9,364 bases of DNA from positions 1-9,364 of the forward strand of contig CALHBZ010000154.1 of assembly GCA_937930605.1 (NCBI GenBank), written 5' to 3'. Under the pieces are notes generated by a model, which made no database searches, had not been told where the DNA came from, and saw only the letters and a list, made by a program, of their open reading frames with translations. This stretch comes from Streptococcus oralis. Its GTDB lineage: Bacteria; Bacillota; Bacilli; Lactobacillales; Streptococcaceae. The position numbers were made by a program, and so were the translations under genes. Numbering within the stretch: the stretch's first letter is position 1; the number at the start of each line of letters is the position of its first letter. Of this stretch, positions 1 through 5,559 are shown piece after piece.

Positions 1-127
1 TGCCGTTGAATTTACCAGCCAAGGCTTTTTTAGCTAGGGAATTGCTGATAGATTGGGCAATTTCAAAAGTAGTAACGCCAGCTTCGAATTCACGAACAGC
101 GCCATCTGGGAAAGTAATCTTAATCAT
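1..127 (-). CDS. thrS: Threonyl-tRNA synthetase, N-terminal 42 codons (partial)
   Basis: The gene reads leftward and leaves the window after 42 codons. The visible residues begin [20 protein letters not shown] and continue through [17 protein letters not shown], which is the characteristic start of the TGS domain at the N-terminus of bacterial ThrRS. The enzyme charges tRNA-Thr in the cytoplasm; its catalytic and anticodon domains lie outside. The start ATG (125-127) follows an AAGGAG ribosome site in the 11-base gap after the upstream kinase gene, and the kinase stop codon TAA is part of that site, so the two genes are almost certainly one operon with coupled translation. Regulation is expected from the T-box leader at 782-992, since no promoter or leader separates the two genes. 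The identification is firm from sequence recognition although only about 6% of the protein is visible. Confidence 0.93.
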   Translation of the reverse strand, partial: MIKITFPDGAVREFEAGVTTFEIAQSISNSLAKKALAGKFNG

Positions 128-138
128 GTGTTTTCTCC

Positions 139-762
139 TTAAATATTTATTCTTTTTTTGTTGGACAATTTTAAGAGCCGAGCAACTTCTTCCGCAGTCT
201 GATTCTCTGATTGACTGCCATCTGTTATGAGGCTAGGATAGCCTAATAACACCGCTTCCTTACGAACCATTTGAGCAAAAAGAATGTCTCGTTGCATCCA
301 GTTTTCAAAAGCTTGTTCAGGGTTGGTTGTACCCTCTAAGACATAAGGAACCCATTCTCTCTGTATATAATACTTTTTTTGAAAATCAGCTGTCGGAGTC
401 AAGCATAGATAGGAAGACGCTGGATATTCAAGTTTCTTTACCAAGTGAGGCAAAAGTCCTGCTCCCTCTACCAAGAGAGGTCTATCTTGATTTTTTATCA
501 AGTAAGATTTTACATAAGGAAAAATCTCTTCATAAAAGCGCCATTCTTCATCTGCCATCTCTTCTGGACTTCTCATCCAGATTTGTTCTGGATTTCTATC
601 CTGCCTAAGAAGGCAAATTGGCTGTGAGTCTGCACTTGCTTGACTCATCATCTCTTCTACCAAATCATCCAGTTTGATATGAAGTAGTTGATACTGTCTA
701 GCAAGAAGTGAGGCAATTGTTGATTTTCCACTACAAGGCGATCCGCCAATCATATAAAGCAT
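139..762 (-). CDS. P-loop kinase / AAA-family ATPase upstream of thrS
   Basis: About 207 aa, cytoplasmic, with no membrane segment. It opens [15 protein letters not shown], a Walker A P-loop at residues 6-15 (G7-x4-G12-K13-S14) as in small nucleoside, uridine or adenylate-type kinases. [10 protein letters not shown] near residue 100 has the position of a Walker B strand, and an arginine-bearing stretch ([11 protein letters not shown], then [14 protein letters not shown]) near residues 140-175 could be the lid. The substrate cannot be read from the sequence. Tandem ATGs lie at 763-765 and 760-762; I chose 762 because it is 7 bases from GGAGG (770-774), against 4 for the other. A longer reading to 846 would pass through the T-box terminator and is rejected. 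It is the first gene after the T-box and sits 11 bases upstream of thrS. Confidence 0.85.
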   Translation of the reverse strand: MLYMIGGSPCSGKSTIASLLARQYQLLHIKLDDLVEEMMSQASADSQPICLLRQDRNPEQIWMRSPEEMADEEWRFYEEIFPYVKSYLIKNQDRPLLVEGAGLLPHLVKKLEYPASSYLCLTPTADFQKKYYIQREWVPYVLEGTTNPEQAFENWMQRDILFAQMVRKEAVLLGYPSLITDGSQSENQTAEEVARLLKLSNKKRINI

Positions 763-781
763 CATTCTTCCTCCTTCTGAC

Positions 782-813
782 AAAATAAAAACGACATCCT
801 CGAAAGGACGTCG
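782..813 (-). terminator. T-box regulatory terminator
   Basis: On the minus strand CGACGTCC (806-813) pairs with GGATGTCG (792-799) around a six-base loop, eight pairs with one G-T wobble, followed by TTTTTATTTT (782-791). It starts three bases past the T-box sequence and is the default stop when tRNA is charged. The kinase ribosome site lies just beyond it. Confidence 0.9.
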
Positions 814-992
814 CAACGTGGTTCCACCTTCATTTATGCAAGTCAAAAAGACCTACACCTCTGATTGGCTTTAACGTAGCCACCGTTTTATGTTTGCATA
901 AAAGTCAGTAGAGTAGTATCAGTTTAGGCTCTCTATGCGTTTCCAGCAACCACGCACTCTCTAGTAGAAAGGGACTAAGTGACTTGTCTCTA
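782..992 (-). promoter_or_regulatory. T-box riboswitch leader (predicted tRNA-Thr sensing)
   Basis: Read on the minus strand, the leader has all the main T-box parts. Stem I closes with AAGTCA (980-985) and TGACTT (902-907). Its distal hairpin pairs TGCGT (952-956) with ACGCA (936-940) around a loop containing GCTG (944-947), the GNTG-type loop. Another hairpin pairs TGGCT with AGCCA (866-882). The T-box sequence AAGGTGGAACCACG is at 817-830, directly before a terminator stem. Uncharged tRNA should pair with the specifier codon and with the TGGA bulge to stabilise the antiterminator. ACT (Thr) occurs in the likely specifier loop (908-918), but TAC does too, so the Thr assignment rests mainly on thrS downstream. 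Confidence 0.9.
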
Positions 993-998
993 TGCATT

Positions 999-1026
999 AT
1001 TATAGCATGATTGCGAGAATTTTCAA
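999..1026 (-). promoter_or_regulatory. Promoter of the T-box / kinase / thrS operon
   Basis: On the minus strand TTGAAA (1021-1026) and a perfect TATAAT (999-1004) are separated by 16 bases, with TG one base upstream of the -10 box. The start point should be near 992, which places the whole stem I in the transcript. The -35 box overlaps the stop codon of the upstream membrane protein gene. Confidence 0.85.
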
Positions 1027-1397
1027 GGATTTTGTGAAAGTTTTTTATTTTTTCCTTGCTGGAGCATATATTTAATACCTGAACCTGAAGCCATACCAAG
1101 TAGGGCAAAGAGTTCATAAGCTAGGAAATAAAGCAGAACGAACTCATGGAAAGTGATGATGGTAAAACCAAAGAGCAACCCTACACCAAGCAACCACCAC
1201 AGTGAGAATTGGAAACGGTAGCTATAAAGAAGGGACACGATGAAGGTTGCCAAAGGTGAAAAAAGGATAATGTTGTTTATGTAGAGCCCTTTCAGCGTAT
1301 AAGGGTCAGAAATCAGCAGTAACAGCAACTCATAGAGAGGCCAGTAAAAGAAGAATATGACAAGGTAGTATGGGATATACTTAAGATAGTTCCGCAT
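1023..1397 (-). CDS. Small four-helix membrane protein, unknown function
   Basis: 124 aa, very hydrophobic and aromatic. Likely membrane helices are at about residues 8-30, 39-60, 65-82 and 84-101, followed by a short basic tail (QQGKNKKLSQNP) expected in the cytoplasm. I recognise no catalytic motif and no family. The start ATG (1395-1397) follows GGAGG with a 9-base spacer, and the gene has its own promoter at 1478-1506, so it looks genuinely expressed. No terminator separates it from the T-box promoter, so its transcript could run on into the riboswitch leader and be stopped there. The upstream neighbour is divergent. Membrane location is well supported by composition; function is unknown. 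Confidence 0.8.
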   Translation of the reverse strand: MRNYLKYIPYYLVIFFFYWPLYELLLLLISDPYTLKGLYINNIILFSPLATFIVSLLYSYRFQFSLWWLLGVGLLFGFTIITFHEFVLLYFLAYELFALLGMASGSGIKYMLQQGKNKKLSQNP

Positions 1398-1477
1398 GGC
1401 AATAGTCCTCCAATCTGCAAAAATTGAGAGAGGTTGAATACCACATAATCCTAAATGAAGGGGAGCTCTCTACCTAT

Positions 1478-1506
1478 ATTATAGCACGATTTGGAAGCTC
1501 TTACAA
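1478..1506 (-). promoter_or_regulatory. Promoter of the small membrane protein gene
   Basis: On the minus strand TTGTAA (1501-1506), a 17-base spacer, then a perfect TATAAT (1478-1483) preceded by TGC. The predicted untranslated leader is about 75 bases. It is back to back with the phosphoesterase promoter, about 45 bases away. Confidence 0.8.
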
Positions 1507-1549
1507 GTTTATCAGGTAAGTGGTGATAGTGATTTTTTGGAGTGTTTTC

Positions 1550-1558
1550 TGCTATAAT
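1550..1558 (+). promoter_or_regulatory. Extended -10 promoter of the metallophosphoesterase gene
   Basis: TGC followed by TATAAT (1553-1558) is a perfect extended -10 box. The matching -35 position near 1530-1535 (TGATTT) is poor, as is usual for extended -10 promoters. Transcription should begin near 1565, about 30 bases before the chosen start codon. Confidence 0.75.
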
Positions 1559-1594
1559 ACTAACAGAAGAAGTAAGAGGAAAAGAGGAGAAAGA

Positions 1595-2446
1595 ATGACG
1601 AAAATAGCAGTTCTTTCAGACATACATGGGAATACAAGCGCCTTGGAAGCCGTACTGGCTGATGCAAGAGCGGCAGAGGTAGAAGAGTATTGGCTTTTGG
1701 GGGATATTCTTATGCCTGGAACAGGACGTAGAAGGATTTTGGACCTCTTGGTTAGCTTGCCCATCACTGCTAGAGTTCTTGGAAATTGGGAGAATAGTCT
1801 CTGGCGTGCTTTGCATCGCAAGCTAGATCCTACAAAAGCGAGTCATCGCTATCTCCTGCGCCAATGCCAGTATATCTTAGAAGAAATTAGCTCTGAAGAA
1901 ATTGAAGACCTCCATAATCAACCCATGCAAGTTCATCGTCAGTTTGGTGATTTGGTCGTAGGAATCACTCACCATCTCCCTGATAAAAACTGGGGTAGGG
2001 AGTTGATTCATACGGGAAAACAAGAAGATTTTGATAGATTGGTGACGGATCCACATGCTTCTATCGCAGTGTATGGCCATATCCACCAGCAGTTGCTTCG
2101 CTATGGAAGTGACGGACAGTTGATTCTTAATCCAGGATCCATTGGGCAACCCTTCTTTTTAGATGCGAAGTTGCGTAAGGACCTGCGTGCCCAGTATATG
2201 ATTTTAGAGTTTGATGAAGCAGGTTTGTCTGATGTTGATTTTCGTCGAGTGGATTATGATGTAGAAGCCGAATTGCAGCTGGCTAAGGAGTTAAAACTCC
2301 CCTATTTCCAGGTTTACTATGAAAGCTTGGTAAATGGGAATCACCATACTCATAATCAGGAATTGTTGAGTCAGATTAGCGAACAAGAAGGTTATGATCA
2401 AGATGTTGAACTCTGGATGGAAAGAGAAAAGAAAGATTGGTTTTAA
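1595..2446 (+). CDS. Calcineurin-like metallophosphoesterase
   Basis: 283 aa, soluble. The dinuclear metal site motifs occur in order: SDIHGN (D9, H11), LGDI (G36, D37), LGNWE (N64), ITHH (H126) and YGHIH (H162, H164), then the NPGSIGQP turn at 179-186. This is the YfcE/ApaH-like phosphoesterase fold (Metallophos_2), a metal-dependent phosphomono- or diesterase whose substrate is not predictable. GNWE replaces the GNHE of classical members, so the usual catalytic histidine is absent, as in the YfcE/YmdB-like branch. About 95 acidic residues follow the core, making it longer than YfcE (about 185 aa). The start at 1595 has AGGAG 5 bases upstream and gives MTKIAVLSDIHGN; the upstream in-frame start at 1520 precedes the promoter. 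Confidence 0.9.
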   Translation: MTKIAVLSDIHGNTSALEAVLADARAAEVEEYWLLGDILMPGTGRRRILDLLVSLPITARVLGNWENSLWRALHRKLDPTKASHRYLLRQCQYILEEISSEEIEDLHNQPMQVHRQFGDLVVGITHHLPDKNWGRELIHTGKQEDFDRLVTDPHASIAVYGHIHQQLLRYGSDGQLILNPGSIGQPFFLDAKLRKDLRAQYMILEFDEAGLSDVDFRRVDYDVEAELQLAKELKLPYFQVYYESLVNGNHHTHNQELLSQISEQEGYDQDVELWMEREKKDWF

Positions 2447-2453
2447 GAGGAGG
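2447..2453 (+). other. Orphan Shine-Dalgarno sequence after the phosphoesterase stop
   Basis: GAGGAGG directly follows the TAA stop, matching the stop-plus-ribosome-site arrangement seen at the operon junctions of this window, but no ATG follows at a usable distance. A TTG at 2455 would give only 7 codons. It may be a relic of a lost downstream gene or chance. Confidence 0.4.
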
Positions 2454-2515
2454 TTTGACTAGAAATAAGATAGTATAGCGGTAGCTGTTTCTTGGAAAGT
2501 CAAAAAGGAAACGAA

Positions 2516-2544
2516 TTGACGGTTTATAAAGTTTATGCTAAAAT
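2516..2544 (+). promoter_or_regulatory. Promoter of the 313-aa membrane protein gene
   Basis: TTGACG (2516-2521), a 17-base spacer, then TAAAAT (2539-2544) with TGC immediately upstream. It is one of the strongest promoter matches in the window. It implies independent transcription and an untranslated leader of about 55 bases. Confidence 0.8.
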
Positions 2545-2607
2545 ATGAAAAAATACATAATTTGAACACCATACTAATTGATGCTCAAAATAATAGGGAG
2601 ATTATTT

Positions 2608-3549
2608 ATGAAACCAGAAGAGCTACATGCTATCGCCTCGGAGTTAGGCTTGCAGTTTGATGAGGAGTCCGGAAGCATTTATGGCGTGCAATCAGGCTAC
2701 TTACTATTGCTACATGAAGCAGATGTAAAAAATCAGTTTCGGCTTAGTGTCAGTGTGAGTTTGGATGGCAATCCTGCGGATTCAGAAGAAAACGAGTTGG
2801 TGTGGGATGAATTTAAGAGCGAATCACTTCCAAACTTGTCAACCTTATCTATTAACCAGTACACTGTATCTATTGTTGTTAAAGGTGCGATGCGCAAATC
2901 AAAGACAATTGAAAAATTACAGACACTTATAAGAGATTTGGTAGCTTTCCTTGAATCCCATCACTTCGTTCAAGTTTGTGGCTACAGTGGTCAGGAGGGT
3001 CCAGTTGGTCTCTATCAATTAGGTGATTCAATTTTCCTTATCAACGAGGAAAGCTATCAATTGCTGAAGAGCAATCTTCAGATTGAGTTGGATTCTTATC
3101 AAAATCAGAAGGAAAATGTTCTTCTTGGAGCAGCTGGTGCCTTGCTGGGAGCATTGATTGGTGGAGCAGTTGCTCTATTTATCGCGCGTCTAGGTTATGT
3201 AGCTATGGCAGCGGGTATTGTTCTGGGGATTTGTACCATTAAAGGATATGAAATCCTTGGAAGAAAGCTATCTCGAAAAGGGATTCTAATTTCAGCTGTT
3301 TTGATGGTGATTACCGTTTTTCTAGTGAATCAAATCGATTTGGCGATGGAGGTTGTTGCCCAACTAGGAATTGAGTTTGCCTATGCTTTCCGAGTGGTGA
3401 ATGAATTAATCTTTAGCGGTGATTTCCCAGATAACTATTTTTATAATCTAGCTATGTTAGCTGTGTTTACCTTAGTTGGTGCTGGGGTTTCTGTCAGCTC
3501 GGTTTGGTCAAGTCATAAAACAAAAGGGATTGTCCGTAAAATTGCATAA
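2608..3549 (+). CDS. Unrecognised protein, soluble N-terminus and membrane C-terminus
   Basis: 313 aa. I do not recognise the family. Residues 1-165 look soluble and mixed alpha/beta, with a stretch CGYSGQEGPVGLYQLGD at 124-140 that looks like a conserved core. Residues 171-214 are a glycine- and alanine-rich hydrophobic pair (GAAGALLGALIGGAVAL), reminiscent of a glycine-zipper hairpin. Further helices lie at about 225-242 and 279-299, and the C-terminus is basic (SSHKTKGIVRKIA). The start at 2608 has GGGAG seven bases upstream; the earlier in-frame TTG/ATG at 2578-2583 lacks a ribosome site. It has its own promoter and terminator, so it is a single-gene unit. A role at the membrane is inferred only from the helices. 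Confidence 0.8.
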   Translation: MKPEELHAIASELGLQFDEESGSIYGVQSGYLLLLHEADVKNQFRLSVSVSLDGNPADSEENELVWDEFKSESLPNLSTLSINQYTVSIVVKGAMRKSKTIEKLQTLIRDLVAFLESHHFVQVCGYSGQEGPVGLYQLGDSIFLINEESYQLLKSNLQIELDSYQNQKENVLLGAAGALLGALIGGAVALFIARLGYVAMAAGIVLGICTIKGYEILGRKLSRKGILISAVLMVITVFLVNQIDLAMEVVAQLGIEFAYAFRVVNELIFSGDFPDNYFYNLAMLAVFTLVGAGVSVSSVWSSHKTKGIVRKIA

Positions 3550-3554
3550 AAAAT

Positions 3555-3609
3555 AAGTCTTTGTATGTCCTCTACCGCATTGCTTACCAAGAGGGATACA
3601 GGACTTTTT
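3555..3609 (+). terminator. Intrinsic terminator after the 313-aa protein gene
   Basis: AAGTC...TGTAT...CCTCT (3555-3573) pairs imperfectly with AGAGG...ATACAGGACTT around a loop of about 16 bases, and the hairpin ends in TTTTT at 3605-3609. It begins five bases after the stop codon and separates the gene from the Rrf2 promoter. Confidence 0.65.
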
Positions 3610-3638
3610 GCATGGAGAAGATAATCAGTCGATAATAT

Positions 3639-3666
3639 TTGACAGGATAAGCAAAAAAGGTATAAT
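3639..3666 (+). promoter_or_regulatory. Consensus promoter of the Rrf2 regulator
   Basis: Perfect TTGACA (3639-3644) and perfect TATAAT (3661-3666) with a 16-base spacer. A promoter this close to consensus in front of a repressor gene suggests that it is held down by autoregulation. Confidence 0.9.
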
Positions 3667-3674
3667 GTTTATAC
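3660..3674 (+). promoter_or_regulatory. Candidate Rrf2 operator dyad over the -10 box
   Basis: GTATAA, three bases, then TTATAC: a perfect 6+6 inverted repeat covering the whole -10 hexamer and the likely start region. Rrf2 proteins are dimeric winged-helix repressors that bind such dyads and often control their own gene. The autoregulation is inferred. Confidence 0.55.
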
Positions 3675-3713
3675 GGGAAAAGATGAATAAAATATCAGTG
3701 AAAGGAGATGAAG

Positions 3714-4151
3714 ATGCAAATTTCAAGCCGATTTACAATTGCGACTCATATGTTGATTAGTATTGCAATGCAGGATACAGACAGCAAAATAACCAGCGAT
3801 TTTCTTGCGGCCAGTGTCGGAGTCAATCCGGTCATTATTCGCAAAACCTTGTCCCAACTCAAAAAAGCAGGATTGATTTCAGTTGCTCGTGGTACGGGAG
3901 GAACTGAGATCATAAAAGACCTTCAGGATATCAGCTTGTTGGATGTCTACCAAGCTGTAGAGTGTTTAGGAAAATCTGGTAAGCTCTTTAGTTTCCATGA
4001 TAATCCAAATCCTAATTGTCCAATTGGTGCTAATATCCATGCGATCTTGGATCAAAAGCTGTTTGATGTTCAAGCAGCCATGGAAAATCAACTTGGTCAG
4101 ACGAGCCTGGCTCAGGTTGTGGCTGATACTCAGGATAAAATGATCAAGTAA
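3714..4151 (+). CDS. Rrf2-family transcriptional regulator (YwnA-like)
   Basis: 145 aa, cytoplasmic DNA-binding protein. MQISSRFTIATHMLISIA is the typical Rrf2 N-terminal helix; residues 27-50 (SDFLAASVGVNPVIIRKTLSQLK) form the helix-turn-helix, and ARGTGGTEI at 59-67 is the wing. The three clustered cysteines that hold an iron-sulfur cluster in IscR and NsrR are absent. Only C84 and C102 (in NPNCPIG) are present, which fits cluster-free YwnA-type members that may sense redox stress through thiols. The start at 3714 lies 6 bases from AAAGGAG; the ATG at 3708 abuts that site and cannot use it. No partner gene is co-transcribed, so targets other than its own promoter are unknown. Confidence 0.92.
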   Translation: MQISSRFTIATHMLISIAMQDTDSKITSDFLAASVGVNPVIIRKTLSQLKKAGLISVARGTGGTEIIKDLQDISLLDVYQAVECLGKSGKLFSFHDNPNPNCPIGANIHAILDQKLFDVQAAMENQLGQTSLAQVVADTQDKMIK

Positions 4152-4173
4152 GAGGACTAAGGTTCTCTTTTTC
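4151..4173 (+). terminator. Intrinsic terminator after the Rrf2 gene
   Basis: AGAGGAC (4151-4157) pairs with GTTCTCT (4162-4168), seven pairs with one G-T wobble, around a TAAG loop, followed by TTTTCTATT. The stem begins on the last base of the stop codon. It is short and probably leaky. Confidence 0.55.
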
Positions 4174-4187
4174 TATTGCCATAATTA

Positions 4188-4196
4188 TGGTACAAT
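4188..4196 (+). promoter_or_regulatory. Extended -10 promoter of the YdcF-like gene
   Basis: TGG followed by TACAAT (4191-4196), with no good -35 box at the expected distance. A perfect 12-base palindrome CCATAATTATGG (4179-4190) abuts the -10 box from upstream and could bind a regulator. Confidence 0.55.
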
Positions 4197-4218
4197 GTAG
4201 TCATCAAAGGAGAAGACT

Positions 4219-5241
4219 ATGTACTTTATTACAGGATTTTTTGTCCTACTTTTTCTGATTTCATTTTTTAGGGACAATCGCAGTCTCTGGAATCCGGCTC
4301 TTTTGCTTTTGTCTCTGCTCTTTTCTTACCTGTCTATTGCCAATCTTTTTTATGAGGCTGGGCAAGAAGAACTGCACATGATTTTCTTTGCAGTGATTTT
4401 TCTCTTGCTTCCATTTTTAGTTTTTCTAAGTGGCTTTTTCCTTATTTATAACGGATTTGTGTTATTGAAGAAAGAGGGGAAATCTAAGGCAAATTATTTG
4501 TCTCTGGGACTAGGGTGTGTGATTCTGTTCTTTTTTGTAATCATGGCGATTCGAGTGAGCGATACCAAGAGCTTGTTCTACACCAATCATCTAGTGAATA
4601 TCATCTTTTTCTTTTTGATTTATTCGTATTTGATTTTTGGTTTTGCCTTTGCAGGATTTCTACTATATTCTATCTTGTATCTCTTCATTCCTAAGAAAAA
4701 ACATTATGATTTTATCATCATTCATGGGGCTGGTTTGTTGGATGGAGAAAGGGTGAGTCCTTTGCTCAAGCGTAGGATTGACAAGGCTGTTGAGGCTTAC
4801 CACAATTCAAATAATCCAGATGTCAAATTGATCGCTAGTGGTGGCCAAGGTGGGGATGAGAAGATTTCCGAAGCTCAGGCAATTTGTAATTATTTGCTGG
4901 AAGAGACGGATGTTCCGAGAGAAGCGATTCTCCTAGAGGAAGACTCAACGACGACTTATGAGAATCTTCTCTTCTCAAAAGAAATGGGAGAGAAACTGGT
5001 GGCAAGTCCACGTTTTCTCTTTGTGACCAATGACTACCATGTTTTTCGAACCAGTACCTATGCTAGACAACTCCGTATGAAAGGAGATGGCTTGGGCTGT
5101 CGAACAGCGGCCTACTATATTCCATCGGCCTTTATCAGAGAGTATATTGCTCTATGTGTGAAGATGAAATGGCTTTTTATCGCCTTCTATGTTTTATTGA
5201 TTTTAGCTTTGATTTTCTCTTATAAGGGTATTTTATGGTAA
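4219..5241 (+). CDS. YdcF/DUF218 family membrane protein
   Basis: 340 aa. Residues 1-156 hold about five membrane helices (roughly 2-17, 24-44, 54-81, 96-112 and 126-156). A soluble YdcF-like domain at about 163-305 follows, and a last helix lies at about 317-336. The domain carries the family landmarks in order: DFIIIHGAGL at 164-173, SGGQGGDEKISEAQ at 207-220, EDSTTTYENLLFSKE at 241-255 and FVTNDYHVFRT at 268-278. Relatives (SanA, ElyC, YdcF) are linked to envelope integrity and bind nucleotide-like or lipid-linked substrates, but no reaction is settled. The start has AAAGGAG upstream. Transcription is from its own extended -10 promoter and the gene is convergent with the nucleotidyltransferase. 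Confidence 0.87.
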   Translation: MYFITGFFVLLFLISFFRDNRSLWNPALLLLSLLFSYLSIANLFYEAGQEELHMIFFAVIFLLLPFLVFLSGFFLIYNGFVLLKKEGKSKANYLSLGLGCVILFFFVIMAIRVSDTKSLFYTNHLVNIIFFFLIYSYLIFGFAFAGFLLYSILYLFIPKKKHYDFIIIHGAGLLDGERVSPLLKRRIDKAVEAYHNSNNPDVKLIASGGQGGDEKISEAQAICNYLLEETDVPREAILLEEDSTTTYENLLFSKEMGEKLVASPRFLFVTNDYHVFRTSTYARQLRMKGDGLGCRTAAYYIPSAFIREYIALCVKMKWLFIAFYVLLILALIFSYKGILW

Positions 5242-5517
5242 TTTGTGAACTCATCGTTGGGTGATTTTTGCAAAATTCATATTGTAATAATTGTTAGGTT
5301 CTCTAAAAAAATTACAGTAACTTAAAGAAAAAATGAAAGTTCCATTAGTAGCAACAATGGTAGAGCGGGTCAGTAGATTGTAGGTGAGGTTTTGGAATAG
5401 CTTGGTGGTTACTCGTCAATCAATTGGACAATTTTTAACCTAGTTACAGATTTTCAGAGAGGGTCAAAAATAAGCAACTGCATAGGAGTAGACTAGATGC
5501 TTTACAGTAAACTATAA
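5242..5517 (+). other. Gene-poor intergenic stretch
   Basis: About 276 bases with no supported gene. All frames are broken by stops; the best start (ATGAAAGTTCCATTA near 5333) ends after 16 codons. There is a weak five-pair hairpin TCATC/GGTGA with TTTTT (5251-5269), a TTTTGCAAAA palindrome (5266-5275) and a TTTAC-A-GTAAA dyad (5501-5511). I recognise no BOX, RUP or insertion-sequence end. It could be decayed coding sequence, but I cannot name a parent. Confidence 0.5.
5251..5269 (+). terminator. Weak candidate terminator after the YdcF-like gene
   Basis: TCATC (5251-5255) and GGTGA (5260-5264) form a five-pair stem with one G-T wobble and a GTTG loop, followed by five T. It is weaker than the hairpin at 5518-5550. 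Confidence 0.35.
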
Positions 5518-5550
5518 AAAATGTGAGCCTCGGTTTCAGGTTCACATTTT
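5518..5550. terminator. Bidirectional terminator between convergent genes
   Basis: AAAATGTGAGCCT (5518-5530) pairs over 13 positions with AGGTTCACATTTT (5538-5550), with one G-T wobble and a 7-base loop. A T-rich tract follows on the plus strand (TTTTCTTTT) and a run of T on the minus strand. It therefore serves both the YdcF-like gene and the nucleotidyltransferase gene. Confidence 0.88.
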
Positions 5551-5559
5551 CTTTTGGTT

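Noticed and set aside
763..846. N-terminal extension of the kinase (MTCINEGGTTLRRP...)
   Set aside because: It is translated T-box antiterminator and terminator sequence with no ribosome site; the strong GGAGG precedes the ATG pair at 760-765.
905..1117. 70-aa minus-strand open frame across the T-box leader
   Set aside because: It overlaps the end of the membrane protein gene and the structured stem I, and is explained by the riboswitch.
1520..1594. Upstream start of the phosphoesterase
   Set aside because: It lies before the -10 box, so it would not be in the mRNA; the start at 1595 has a ribosome site and begins the conserved domain.
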